In this document: positions 34,701-43,498 of the stretch, piece by piece | Layout of the letters: each line of letters begins with the position of its first letter | Numbering within the stretch: the first letter of the stretch is position 1 | IMG/VR virus record: IMGVR_UViG_3300008267_000011 | Location: 30,416 to 94,415 of that record | Source: a virus | Strand: one strand, 5' to 3' | Length of the DNA: 64,000 bases | Program-made: the position numbers and the translations under genes | The notes under the pieces: generated by a model | What the model saw: the letters and a program-made list of their open reading frames with translations, nothing else | Databases searched by the model: none | What the model was told of the DNA's origin: nothing

Positions 34701-36633
34701 AACAGCTTTTGTAACAAACATAGGAGACGTTACGACCTATCTAGGACCATTAAACGATTTCAGTGCTTCGGTATTAGCATTTACCTCATCCATTCAAACT
34801 CAAGTAAATAATTTAACTTCTGCAACTTCAAGCTACGTGCTAAATAGTGCTACTAGTTCAATGTCGGTATTAAGTAGCTCATATGCCTTAACTGCGTCGT
34901 ATGCTCTAAACGTTCCTACCGTAGACACATCAGCATTAGTAGGCACTGCATCATTCAACTCATTCACTAGCTCAATACAAAGTCAAGTAGATAATTTAAC
35001 ATCCGCTACTTCTAGCTATGTGTTGAATAGTGCTACTGGATCTATGTTAGCTCCATACGTATTGAGTAGTGCAACGGCGTCAATGCTTAGCCCCTACGTA
35101 CTAACTTCTAGTACAAGTTCAATGAGCGTACTAAGTAGTTCGTACTCGTTAACGTCATCCTACACAAGCGCTACTTTGCAGACTATAACAGATAACGATA
35201 CCACATCATCACATGATATAAGCGTCAATAGCATAGGCGTGTACGACGGAGCAAACTCAGGATACACGAAAATCGAAGGCACTGACGGAGGGGTAGTTAT
35301 CAGCACTGCAACTGCTCAACCGCTTCTTACTATACAGCAGGATAATATAACACTTTACGATGCGTCTGGTAACTATGCTTCTTTGCAAAATGCACTATTA
35401 ACTGGAAATCGTAGCTACAATCTACCTGATCAATCGGGAACTATTGCATTAGTGTCAGGCTCAATATACGGAACAGCTAGTTGGGCCATCAACGCTCAGA
35501 CAGCCAGCAACGTGACTCAGCTTAATCAAGATGTAACCATTGTTGGTAACTTGAATGTGATTGGAACAGCCTCATACAACTACATAACAGCATCTCAACT
35601 AGATGTAGGGACTAATTTTATATCAGTCAACATTGGTGAGCCTGCTGAGAGGTTTGGAGGGTTGAAGGTTTATGATTCAGGATCATTATCGCACCAAGCA
35701 ACTGCAAGTCTTGCCTGGGACTCTTTAAACAACCATTGGATTTACCAAAATGCATCAGGATCGATGTATTCCGGTGGTATGCTTCTTTCAGGTCCTCGCA
35801 ACACCGGTTCTTTAGGAGATGAGCCTAGCTTAACAAAGTGGTTTATTCCAAGATCAGATGGAGGAGATCATTTAGACAACTCGCGAATATACAGCAGCGC
35901 TTCTATCCATATAGCCACAGGAAGCTTTACAGCTACCTCATTTACTGGATCAATTCGCGGTCACGTTACTACAAGTAGCATAGACACCACGCAATACGTT
36001 CTAAAAAATAGCAGCGGAGTTAATGCAATCAACTGGGAAACTGGAACTATAGGACACCCCGACACAAGATCAATCGATTGGATAAATCGATATCTAATTG
36101 ACGGCAGCGACATCGCAGTTGTCGATTGGTTTAGTAAGCAGCTGTACGATGTGTGGGGTAGTATTGCTTTGGATTGGTCAGTAGACAGAGCTTTCAATGC
36201 CTCTTACAAGTACCATCAGCAGATTACCGATCTTGACAGACAAGAAGAGCTATCAGCAGCGCCGTTGCAATACTCTGGACACAATATCGCAGGAGGAGGC
36301 CCAATCACGACCGGCCAGCTATGTTATTTGGAGACTGATGGTAAATGGTACGACGTTGATCAAACGACAGACACCTCTACAAAAATGCTAGGAATTGCAG
36401 TAGCTGGTAAAGAGGTCGTACTAGAGGGAGACGTTGTTTTGGATAATATACAAGGAGCTAACTATGGATTGCCTGTCTATATTAGAGAGGGTACTAGTGC
36501 TGGAGACCTATCAACAACCATTCCAACATCGGGGTACGTAAGAGTGATAGGACATTGCTACTACGACAACGCAGGTACACCTGGTCAATGGATACTGAAA
36601 CTTAGACCTTCAAACGATTGGTATAGAATATGA
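31738..36633 (+). CDS. giant tail fibre with YadA-head-like repeats
   Basis: A 1631-residue fibre. Residues about 1-230 form a TGSF/TASY-rich N-terminal part. Residues about 255-680 repeat the pattern NxAIGxxAL and related G-S-x-N motifs, the signature of the YadA/Hep-Hag left-handed beta-roll of trimeric adhesins. The middle and later part (about 690-1480) alternates coiled-coil-like SSYVLNSATSSM blocks with knob modules. The C-terminal domain (about 1490-1631) contains TTGQLCYLETDGKWYDVD and VVLEGDVVL. Its length and modular build suggest a long receptor-binding fibre. It overlaps the next gene (ATGA). Confidence 0.75.
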   Translation: MAGPLDFTGQNIEDSYQRVLQTDGLIITDGTGSFVNLQFTGSFSGSLEGTATTASYVQQAESASYVTINQGDGITVSGMTISANLRSVNGNLPDGSGNVSVSLAAVLTGTSASLASYATGGLAEGTVWIVSGDAAPEKNGTSYVYDSGSVGVWYQIAPLDQTAADARYARINTTTVQNLTSSFATTASYAANGGVTRILAGSGISLSPTNGLGAVTITSTGGGGGGTFPFSGSAVITGSLVVSSSTPTINGLTISPIKNTTTNISIGLGALLTVSSGVRNIGIGSGSLQGGNQSDNVAIGISAMANSGNTGYNGVAIGSYALQNGTGASNTVVGYSAMRYATSWASCLAVGFEAGLYLTGSNNTLLGVGAGRTFVGDRSVLIGGAAGERGAGSSTGNRGNVAIGALALAGDNVLPPRSITGQYNFAMGYRAMGQGHNGAGNTAIGTEALLELATGSYNVALGYRASQALVNGTSNFYMGYDAGTTNRYGNGTIAIGNSAARALFYDPAFLGVNTRTIAIGASALRASSTLNVSVDNIAIGESSMTLHVSGSGNISIGVESLNAHTSGSGNVAIGHQAMKNSPVSSIIENNVAIGLTAGQYLSGSNNTILGANGTNNPSGASIKILTNVVAVGANAGRSIATLSRGSVVIGPGAGPSSNTVITDRLFIASGSGNPLIGGDFANKTVTISGSIYISGSIIPNADATLTSSFELGSPTAAWNRIWVRSSSIHFVDDLGNELAKISANPAGAIEMPNIYTSGTFTAQTFVTQSTTTIIEIYHATGSNIFGSSSLDTHQFTGSVYISGGLEQVAGTSALRNVSISNELSTAGDVYLTNLQDSNQSYLVSINPGTGQLYYTASSAFTPINPDLSNYALLNGGNTFAGGQLVYDESSVVSIQSNQTTRQLYDNSGLASVDWGTRRLIDDAGFEAFDFQARQLFDQTQVPVLELVDSNAVFPQGVRLTGVAIDDTNIASSVVILDPATGQLYTTSSTAFVTNIGDVTTYLGPLNDFSASVLAFTSSIQTQVNNLTSATSSYVLNSATSSMSVLSSSYALTASYALNVPTVDTSALVGTASFNSFTSSIQSQVDNLTSATSSYVLNSATGSMLAPYVLSSATASMLSPYVLTSSTSSMSVLSSSYSLTSSYTSATLQTITDNDTTSSHDISVNSIGVYDGANSGYTKIEGTDGGVVISTATAQPLLTIQQDNITLYDASGNYASLQNALLTGNRSYNLPDQSGTIALVSGSIYGTASWAINAQTASNVTQLNQDVTIVGNLNVIGTASYNYITASQLDVGTNFISVNIGEPAERFGGLKVYDSGSLSHQATASLAWDSLNNHWIYQNASGSMYSGGMLLSGPRNTGSLGDEPSLTKWFIPRSDGGDHLDNSRIYSSASIHIATGSFTATSFTGSIRGHVTTSSIDTTQYVLKNSSGVNAINWETGTIGHPDTRSIDWINRYLIDGSDIAVVDWFSKQLYDVWGSIALDWSVDRAFNASYKYHQQITDLDRQEELSAAPLQYSGHNIAGGGPITTGQLCYLETDGKWYDVDQTTDTSTKMLGIAVAGKEVVLEGDVVLDNIQGANYGLPVYIREGTSAGDLSTTIPTSGYVRVIGHCYYDNAGTPGQWILKLRPSNDWYRI

Positions 36634-37082
36634 GCAACATAACGCAAATAAATGGATTAGAGATAACAGCTGCAACTGCTAGCTACATTGATCCAACGTT
36701 CATCTCAGCATCAGCTGCTGCAAGTGGCTTTGGATCCGGAGGAGGATCAAGTACTGCAGCAACAGCGTCGTTAGCATTAACAGTATCGCAATCACAAGCT
36801 GGTAGTGGTAGCAGTGGCAATGGAACACATCGAGTAGCGCTACTAGACCCAGGATCAGGTGGATCTCAAGTAGACTCGCCAATATACTACGACCATAATG
36901 GAATAACATATAACACACTCACAAACACCTTAACGGTTGGTGGTCCTATAACAGCTAGCTCTGGTTTATATGGAACAGCTAGTTGGGCTGTAACAGCATC
37001 ATACGCTCTATCAAGTCCAGGAGGTGGAGGTGGAGGATTGACATTTCAACAAACGCAAATGATAGCATTTTTAGGTTCATAA
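36630..37082 (+). CDS. small Gly/Ser-rich fibre-associated protein
   Basis: The 150-residue protein starts MSNITQINGLEITAATASY and alternates Ala/Ser/Thr strands with poly-Gly/Ser linkers (residues about 53-60 and 135-141). It contains a small module, HRVALLDPGSGGSQVDS, and fibre-like YGTASWAVTASYAL repeats shared with the giant fibre upstream. It is translationally coupled to that fibre and is probably a tip or joint subunit. Confidence 0.55.
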   Translation: MSNITQINGLEITAATASYIDPTFISASAAASGFGSGGGSSTAATASLALTVSQSQAGSGSSGNGTHRVALLDPGSGGSQVDSPIYYDHNGITYNTLTNTLTVGGPITASSGLYGTASWAVTASYALSSPGGGGGGLTFQQTQMIAFLGS

Positions 37083-37086
37083 AGTT

Positions 37087-37920
37087 ATGATTATACTATC
37101 AACAACATCAGATCAAATACAAGTAGTTCTGGATTCTAGCGTTACCACAACGCAGCTGCAATGCTACGCTTGTTATCGTGATACAACCACAACAAGCATA
37201 ACGCCTGGGAGAAAAGCAATAGCTACAAACAACACTACGGCAGCCGAGTTGGTAGGAAGCCCAGCATCTTCAACACAGAGGGTTGTAGAGTATATAAGTG
37301 TGTATAATAAGGATACAGCAAACGCTACAGTAACTTTGAGTTTGTATATTTCAACAACGCTTTATACGCTTTTAAAAACAACTCTACAACCTGGAGATAG
37401 ATTAGAGTATCAACAAGGTAGTGGATTTAGAGTTTTGGCTTCTGATGGTGCCATAAGAGAGGTTCCAAATCAGACAGGAGCAAATATTACAAGCAATTTG
37501 CAATATGCTTACGTGTCAACAGACCAAACAATAAGCTCAACAAGCTACGTAGACATTACAGACTTGAATTTTGCCGTTAAAGCAAACAGAAGGTATTACT
37601 TTAACTTCATAATGCCATACTCATCACCACAAACCTTCCAAGGAGTAAAGTTTTCAATAAATGGTCCTAGTTCAAGTTATGTAGCTTATTACTCAATCTA
37701 TCCCTCATCAACTACAGCAGTAACGTACAACAATGGAATACCAGCATACGATTTACCATCTACCGTATTCGGTAATACTACGTTAGCTGGTATTGCTAAG
37801 CTTGAGGGCATAGTACACATAACAGCGGATGGTACGTTAACCGGTAGATGTGGTGGCGAGGTCGCTAACACTATAGTGGTCAAAAAAGGAGCGGTAGTAT
37901 TTTATAGTGAATTAAATTAA
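37087..37920 (+). CDS. fibre/adhesin paralogue A
   Basis: The 277-residue protein is the first of three tandem paralogues. The N-terminal domain (1-125) shares the pattern TTSDQIQVVLDSSVTTTQL, CYRDTTTTSITPGR, then GSPASSTQRVVEYISVYN with the next two. The C-terminal domain (about 150-277) has a beta-sandwich pattern ending KKGAVVFYSELN, and resembles that of paralogue C but not B. It is probably an exposed virion protein with exchangeable C-terminal heads. Confidence 0.6.
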   Translation: MIILSTTSDQIQVVLDSSVTTTQLQCYACYRDTTTTSITPGRKAIATNNTTAAELVGSPASSTQRVVEYISVYNKDTANATVTLSLYISTTLYTLLKTTLQPGDRLEYQQGSGFRVLASDGAIREVPNQTGANITSNLQYAYVSTDQTISSTSYVDITDLNFAVKANRRYYFNFIMPYSSPQTFQGVKFSINGPSSSYVAYYSIYPSSTTAVTYNNGIPAYDLPSTVFGNTTLAGIAKLEGIVHITADGTLTGRCGGEVANTIVVKKGAVVFYSELN

Positions 37921-37927
37921 CACAATC

Positions 37928-38071
37928 ATGTATAACATAGGCGATAAGTTGCAAATAAATAACTCAGAATTTACGATATGGCTCATAGAAGATGGACTCT
38001 ATCATCTAATAAACGACCAGGGATTAGGAATATGTTGCGACGAGGAGTATTTAATAGCAAACTCTCAATAG
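37928..38071 (+). CDS. 47-residue small protein between fibre paralogues
   Basis: ATG at 37928 opens a 47-codon frame (MYNIGDKLQI, then FTIWLIEDGLYHLI) that stops at 38071, one base before the next gene. Spacing on both sides (7 bases and 1 base) fits the dense gene packing here, and the pattern of short strands looks like a small beta-barrel. I recognise no function. Confidence 0.5.
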   Translation: MYNIGDKLQINNSEFTIWLIEDGLYHLINDQGLGICCDEEYLIANSQ

Positions 38072-38072
38072 T

Positions 38073-38930
38073 ATGATAACGTTAAATAGTACTACAGATA
38101 AGATACAGGTTCTTTTAGACGGATCGGTTACGACAGCACAACTTATATGTGCCTCTATATATAGAGACACTACCACAACATCAATCGCACCAAGTAGAAA
38201 CGTAACATTAACAAACAATACTACAGCAGTTGATTTAGTAGGAAGCCCTGCTTCCTCAACACAACGACTAGTGGAATACCTGAGCGTACATAACTCAGAT
38301 ACCAACGGAGCGAGAGTAACAGTAAGGTTCTCGGACAATGGAACATATTACACACTGCATAGCTGTATTTTAGAAGTTGGTGATAAATTAGAGTATGTTG
38401 ACAAGGAAGGATTTAGAGTAATTACCAACGTTGGCAGTACAAGAGGTGTGTTTAACTACCAACCATCACAGCTAGCTGCTTCTGGATTTAGTACGTTAGC
38501 TCTTCCTGACGACATTACAATACAGAGCTACGCAACAATGCCTAAAAAAGCTTATGGGTTTGGATTTCCAACAAAAGCAGGAAAGTGCTACCACTTTAAG
38601 TATCTTTTGTTTTTTGACGTGGATGCTACTACAACAGGAACTAAGTGGAATGTCAATTTTCCCACTTGGTCAACGCTATTATGTGTCCAAATATGGCAAT
38701 CGCTAACTACTACCGGTTTTACGGTGACAAACGCAGTATCTCTACCAACAACACCAACAACAGCTAACGCAACATCACCAGCAACGTCTGGAAATGAAGT
38801 TTTTATAGAGGGAGTCATTTTTGCAGAAGACAATGATTTCATCGACATCTCCTTTGCAGCAGAAGTAGCGTCCCCAGCATACGTCACACTAAAAGCAGGA
38901 TCTTTTTTAATCTATAATGAAGTTTACTAA
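38073..38930 (+). CDS. fibre/adhesin paralogue B
   Basis: The 285-residue second paralogue. The N-terminal domain (1-125) is clearly related to A and C (TTDKIQVLLDGSVTTAQL; GSPASSTQRLVEYLSVHN). The C-terminal half (about 145-285; KAYGFGFPTKAGKCYHFKYLLFF) has the same general strand order but a very different sequence, suggesting domain swapping or rapid change. One 47-base stretch matches paralogue C with a single difference. Confidence 0.6.
   Translation: MITLNSTTDKIQVLLDGSVTTAQLICASIYRDTTTTSIAPSRNVTLTNNTTAVDLVGSPASSTQRLVEYLSVHNSDTNGARVTVRFSDNGTYYTLHSCILEVGDKLEYVDKEGFRVITNVGSTRGVFNYQPSQLAASGFSTLALPDDITIQSYATMPKKAYGFGFPTKAGKCYHFKYLLFFDVDATTTGTKWNVNFPTWSTLLCVQIWQSLTTTGFTVTNAVSLPTTPTTANATSPATSGNEVFIEGVIFAEDNDFIDISFAAEVASPAYVTLKAGSFLIYNEVY
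38223..38269 (+). repeat. 47-base near-identical repeat in paralogue B
   Basis: This stretch, coding for the GSPASSTQR region, differs from 39084-39130 in paralogue C at only one base, although flanking sequence has diverged. It points to recent duplication or gene conversion. Confidence 0.75.
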
Positions 38931-38933
38931 GTT

Positions 38934-39794
38934 ATGATAACACTAACACAGACGACAGATAAGATACAAGTTAAATTAAGCGGTACTGTTACTGCAAACC
39001 AACTTCAATGCTATGCATCGTATCGAGACACAACAACATCAAGTATAACACCTGGAAGGAGTGTTGTGTTGACGAATAATACCACAGCAGTTGATTTAGT
39101 AGGAAGCTCTGCTTCCTCAACACAACGACTTATAGAACGTATCAGCATTTACAACTCAGATACTGCAGCTGCTACCGTAACAATCCTATTCAACGACAAT
39201 GGTACCACGTATGAATTAGCTGTGGTTCCTTTAGCTTTTGGAGAGATTTTAGAATATCAAGAAGGTGCTGGCTTTAAAACGTCCGATAGGTTTGGATCGT
39301 TAAAAAAACAAGCATACTATCCGAGCTTAGACTTTAATTCAAGCTTTAGCACAACAATACTAGCCAATGACGTTGTAAATAACAACGCAGTAGCGAATAC
39401 AATAGCAGATATAACGGGATTAAGTTTTTCTGTTACATCTGGAAAAACATACTACTTTAGCTTTACAATAGCTTACACATCAGTTGCGACAACTACCGGA
39501 GCCAGATTCTCCATAAACGGACCTGCAGCAACTTACTTAAACTACTGGACTCGATTTCCTAACGCCACCAACTCAGTCAACACCTATTTAGGACTAACAT
39601 CCTATGACCTTCCAGCAGCAGCAAGCACCACATCCCCTGCAGCATCTGCAACAATTGGAGGAGTTGCCAATATAGAGGGATTTGTAACGCCATCAGCCAG
39701 TGGTACGTTAATTGGAAGGTTTGCATCTGAAGTAGCAAACTCAGCAATCACCGCAAAAAAAGGATCTGTAGTGTATTACAAGCAGCTGGATTAA
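38934..39794 (+). CDS. fibre/adhesin paralogue C
   Basis: The 286-residue third paralogue. The N-terminal domain (TTDKIQVKLSGTVTANQL; GSSASSTQRLIERISIYN) is shared with A and B. The C-terminal domain (about 150-286) follows paralogue A in FSINGPAATY, YDLPAA and KKGSVVYYKQLD. It closes the paralogue array before a late box and a second long fibre gene. Confidence 0.6.
   Translation: MITLTQTTDKIQVKLSGTVTANQLQCYASYRDTTTSSITPGRSVVLTNNTTAVDLVGSSASSTQRLIERISIYNSDTAAATVTILFNDNGTTYELAVVPLAFGEILEYQEGAGFKTSDRFGSLKKQAYYPSLDFNSSFSTTILANDVVNNNAVANTIADITGLSFSVTSGKTYYFSFTIAYTSVATTTGARFSINGPAATYLNYWTRFPNATNSVNTYLGLTSYDLPAAASTTSPAASATIGGVANIEGFVTPSASGTLIGRFASEVANSAITAKKGSVVYYKQLD
39084..39130 (+). repeat. 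47-base near-identical repeat in paralogue C
   Basis: Partner of 38223-38269; one mismatch (C to T in the codon for the residue after GS). Confidence 0.75.
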
Positions 39795-39819
39795 CCGCTT
39801 TAGTTTGTTGATGTTTAAC

Positions 39820-39826
39820 TATTTAT
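39820..39826 (+). promoter_or_regulatory. TATTTAT box (putative late promoter)
   Basis: TATTTAT lies 12 bases before the ATG of the second long fibre at 39832. Confidence 0.5.
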
Positions 39827-39831
39827 AGACA

Positions 39832-42800
39832 ATGGCAATATTCGTACCAAATAATCCGTTAGCAGGGTTTAACGTAAGCACAGGATCACTACAAGGTCCT
39901 TCCATCGTATTAGATGAATTAACCAAAACATCCATACCTAGTTTTTTAATAAACGGAGGAGCCGTTGGTAATGAATTTTTCATATCATCATCCAACTTCA
40001 ACGTAAAAGCAAACGGAGATATATCGGCAAGCAATGCGTTATTAGCAGGAACTATCACAGCAACAGCTGGTTTTATAGGAGGTTGGACAATTGGAAGTAC
40101 TACGCTAACTGGGGGTAATGTTGTATTAGACTCTACCGGTAAGATAAGAACAGCTACAAACTTTACTACTGGAAATGGCTTTTACTTTGACGATCAAGCT
40201 ACTAATAACTTCCGTGTAGGTTTAGCAGGAGGTTCTCGTCTGCAATTTACAGGAACTAATATAGAAATATACTCATCAAATAATAGGGTTGTAAGTCTAG
40301 GAACCACCAACGAGATTGCTGGATTCGGACTAACACCAGCCGCAATATCATCATCAAACAACCAGCTAGTACTTAGAAGTAATGGACAGATAACCGGATC
40401 GAGTGTTTTATTCGATGGCGGTAAAATTGGCGGATGGTCCATAGATGGTAACAAACTAAGCTCAGGAAACGTAACACTAAACGCTACCAATCAACAAATA
40501 TTCCTAGGCGATACAACATACGATGCTGCTGAAATTGCTTTTACTGGTTCTGGTATTGGTAAATTTGGTAGCATTAATATAAATGGAGTAGCAGGTGCTT
40601 TAAACGGCGGTATTGCATTTTTAGATACGTTTAACGGTACAGAGTTAGACTCTACGTTATGGTATAATAATAGCAGCGACGCTGGAGAGAAGGCTAGAAT
40701 AGTAAGTGGAGCTCTTCGTTTGGAAAATGGGAATGGAGCCTGGGATTATGCTATTGTAGGTAAAAAAGCATTTCAACGAGCCAACTCACCGGTGTTTGAG
40801 TTTCATACAAAAGTACTACAAACTGGCGGTACAGAAACACTACCTAGAATGATGCTAGGCGTTACCGAAGATGCAGGAACTACCAACTACGCCGGTAACG
40901 TGCACGCTTTTTATTTTTCAAATACGGGAATGTCTATATACGAAGGCGCAACAAGTCGTGGAGCAGTTTCCGGATTTGCGGCTGCAGTAGGTGATACGTT
41001 CAAGCTGGTAATGAAACCACAATCATCTGGTATACAGTACGAAGTTTACAAAAATGAAGACTACACGACTGCATACAAAACCGGTACCATCGGCTCCAGT
41101 AACTCAGCAAGCTTATACCCAGCTATATGGACATTGCCAACAGCATCGACAATGGAATTTTATTCTGTTGCTGCATACGATTCTACAACACCTGGAGCGT
41201 TTGATTTAAAAGGCGGAGGTAGTTTTGGTCTTATAGACAATTCTGGAAGTCGTTTAACTTTTACTCGTGGCGGATTTTCGTTATCAAGTCCAAATGTAGA
41301 TATATCTGGTAGATCAATTCGTATAGGTGATGCATTTAAGTTTGATGGATCTAATTTAACAGTATCAGGATCATCTGCTAGAATATTAACACCAAGCTTC
41401 TTTTTGGGAGGCACCAACCAATACATTTCCGGATCTGGTGGTCTATTAAGAATATCATCCAGTAACTTTCACTTAGATACGTCAGGTAATGTTACTATGG
41501 CTGGTACTATTACAGCACAAGCAGGTACTATAGGAGGTTGGTCAATTGGATCCACTTACCTATCCTCAAGTAATTTGATTATTGATAGTGCTGGTAATCT
41601 ACAAACAGCAAACTATGCATCGGACTTAACCGGATGGAAAATCTCATCAGCCGGAAATGGATTTGCTGAGTTTGAAAACGTAAAAGTAAGAGGAACACTA
41701 TCGACAGCTGTGTTTGAAAAGCAATCAGTTAATGCTGTAGGTGGGCAACTATACGTAGCAAATTCCACAATACTAACAGGATCAGGAGAGGCCGGTGCAA
41801 GTACCAATGGTCAATACACAGCTACTCAGACAACTATGTCGGTTGAAAACGTTACTGGATTTGAGAATGGGGAGATCATTACTGCAAAGAAGTTTTCTGG
41901 CACAGGGTTTGGTACTGAGTATATGAGAATCAACTCAGCATCGCGTGCTAATCCTAGTAGTGATACCGATTTTAGTGGTCGTATATATGTAACGAGAGGA
42001 TACGGTAGTGGTACAACAGGCAACTCTGGCTCGTTGGGAGAAACCCCAGGAGCCGGTCAGACCTACTCAGGATCTCAAGTAATTGTATCGACTGGTAAAT
42101 TAGGAACTGGGTTTATACGAATAAATGCTAGTCCAAGTGACCAAGCAACTCCATATATTGATATTGTTGAAAGAACGGGCAGTGGTATTTACGACGTAGC
42201 ACTAAAGGCTCGATTAGGAGACTTATCAGGCCTTGCAAATAGCAGCTACGTGTTTGGTAACAGTAATCCTGGGTTTGGATTGGCAACTGATAACGTGTTT
42301 TTGCAAGGAGGTATAGTTGCTAATACCGGTAGTATAGGTGGCATCAGTATGCAGTCTAGTAAACTATTTACCGGAACCGGCACTTTTAACAACAGTAATA
42401 CAGGATTTTACCTAGATAGTAGCGGACAATTCTCGCTTAAAAGTGCCTTATCGTGGGATGGTACTAACTTGTTGGTGTCTGGATCTACAACAAGAGTGCT
42501 TACTCCATCGTTTTTCCTTGGAGGCACCAACCAATACATTTCCGGATCAAACGGAACTATTAGAATATCATCTAGTAACTTCCATTTAGACACTGCGGGC
42601 AACGTTACCATGGCAGGTACAGTTTCTGCTACTGCGGGTACTATTGGAGGATTTGCAATAACTTCTACTGCAATATCATCATCAAACGATGATTTGATAC
42701 TAAGAAGCAATGGCCAAATTACAGGATCGAATATACTATTGGATGGGGGGAGGATAGGTGGATTTAACCTAGATAGTAATAGACTATACTCAACAACAAA

Positions 42801-43464
42801 CCTACCAGCCACAAGCATACCAGCAATCGATATCAACGGAACTACTGGCGCCATATCAGGTTCAAGTGTACTACTAAGGCGTAGGATAAGTGGCACCACC
42901 TACACTCTAATGGACACTGAAGAGGGCGTTGCTGATTTTAGAAACATTGGAAGGCAGGTTATTGCCGATGCCACAGAGTATGCGAGAACTAGTACCAGCG
43001 ACGAGACCACCAACTACACAGACTTAGCTGAATGGTCGTTTAACGTGCTGCCAGGAGAAACAAATCTACTTATAGGATGGAATTGGTTAACACATTCGGC
43101 AACTTATAGCGCAGTATCACGACTAAGGTGGCAATTAGCTTATCTATCAGCTGCGCAGTCAGGATCATCTACTACATCGGCTGCATACTACAACGCTTGG
43201 ACATCGGGTAGCACTAGTACGCACACAATTTCAATTTCTGCTAATAACAGCGGATCTGCGTGGGAAGTGCCAAATAGTACAATTGGTAGAGATGGAGCTA
43301 ACTTTACCATTAGCTCCTACGAAGGAAGTATTATTAGAATAAGACTACAGCTTGCAAACGACATTGCAAATGCAACAGGAAACATGACAACAAAGGTAAG
43401 AGACGTGTGTGCATACACAACTCGAACATACGGAGTAGCAGCTGCTGGAGGTGTAGTTAAATAG
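39832..43464 (+). CDS. long tail fibre with lectin-like domain and GGW repeats
   Basis: A 1210-residue fibre. Repeated modules of about 35-45 residues with the pattern AGTIGGWxI, SSSN and LRSNGQITGS occur at about 75-230, 520-620 and 820-1010. These are shaft units common in marine phage fibres. Residues about 260-450 form a concanavalin/LamG-like beta-sandwich (LDTFNGTELDSTLWYNN; LMKPQSSG-like strands) that could bind glycans. The C-terminal region (about 1035-1210; YTLMDTEEGVADFRN) looks like a receptor-binding tip. It has its own late box. Confidence 0.7.
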   Translation: MAIFVPNNPLAGFNVSTGSLQGPSIVLDELTKTSIPSFLINGGAVGNEFFISSSNFNVKANGDISASNALLAGTITATAGFIGGWTIGSTTLTGGNVVLDSTGKIRTATNFTTGNGFYFDDQATNNFRVGLAGGSRLQFTGTNIEIYSSNNRVVSLGTTNEIAGFGLTPAAISSSNNQLVLRSNGQITGSSVLFDGGKIGGWSIDGNKLSSGNVTLNATNQQIFLGDTTYDAAEIAFTGSGIGKFGSININGVAGALNGGIAFLDTFNGTELDSTLWYNNSSDAGEKARIVSGALRLENGNGAWDYAIVGKKAFQRANSPVFEFHTKVLQTGGTETLPRMMLGVTEDAGTTNYAGNVHAFYFSNTGMSIYEGATSRGAVSGFAAAVGDTFKLVMKPQSSGIQYEVYKNEDYTTAYKTGTIGSSNSASLYPAIWTLPTASTMEFYSVAAYDSTTPGAFDLKGGGSFGLIDNSGSRLTFTRGGFSLSSPNVDISGRSIRIGDAFKFDGSNLTVSGSSARILTPSFFLGGTNQYISGSGGLLRISSSNFHLDTSGNVTMAGTITAQAGTIGGWSIGSTYLSSSNLIIDSAGNLQTANYASDLTGWKISSAGNGFAEFENVKVRGTLSTAVFEKQSVNAVGGQLYVANSTILTGSGEAGASTNGQYTATQTTMSVENVTGFENGEIITAKKFSGTGFGTEYMRINSASRANPSSDTDFSGRIYVTRGYGSGTTGNSGSLGETPGAGQTYSGSQVIVSTGKLGTGFIRINASPSDQATPYIDIVERTGSGIYDVALKARLGDLSGLANSSYVFGNSNPGFGLATDNVFLQGGIVANTGSIGGISMQSSKLFTGTGTFNNSNTGFYLDSSGQFSLKSALSWDGTNLLVSGSTTRVLTPSFFLGGTNQYISGSNGTIRISSSNFHLDTAGNVTMAGTVSATAGTIGGFAITSTAISSSNDDLILRSNGQITGSNILLDGGRIGGFNLDSNRLYSTTNLPATSIPAIDINGTTGAISGSSVLLRRRISGTTYTLMDTEEGVADFRNIGRQVIADATEYARTSTSDETTNYTDLAEWSFNVLPGETNLLIGWNWLTHSATYSAVSRLRWQLAYLSAAQSGSSTTSAAYYNAWTSGSTSTHTISISANNSGSAWEVPNSTIGRDGANFTISSYEGSIIRIRLQLANDIANATGNMTTKVRDVCAYTTRTYGVAAAGGVVK
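41407..41435 (+). repeat. 29-base perfect direct repeat, copy 1
   Basis: This copy is identical to 42520-42548 within the same fibre gene, inside a longer block (about 41390-41550) that is similar but diverged at synonymous sites. It codes for part of GGTNQYISGS. Confidence 0.85.
42520..42548 (+). repeat. 29-base perfect direct repeat, copy 2
   Basis: Identical to 41407-41435. Recombination between the copies would delete about 1.1 kb in frame (the distance, 1113 bases, is a multiple of three), removing one shaft segment. Confidence 0.85.
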
Positions 43465-43467
43465 AGC

Positions 43468-43498
43468 TTGTTTTTTTGCAAAAAAGCCGTATACTTAT
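43468..43498 (+). promoter_or_regulatory. putative promoter TTG-N19-TATACTTAT
   Basis: TTG at 43468-43470 and TATACTT at 43490-43496 are 19 bases apart, about 20 bases before the ATG at 43518. The TACTTAT part (43492-43498) could also be a variant late box. Almost the same string occurs before the gp26-type gene at 46832. Confidence 0.35.

Noticed and set aside
29989-43464. CRISPR-like or tandem DNA repeats in the fibre island
   Set aside because: Repetition is at the protein level with variable codons and spacing. There are no regularly spaced identical repeats.
43471-43490. TTTTTTTGCAAAAAAG as a terminator after the second long fibre
   Set aside because: The palindrome is only A/T with a two-base centre and lacks a GC stem. 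It may shape the promoter region but is not a convincing terminator.
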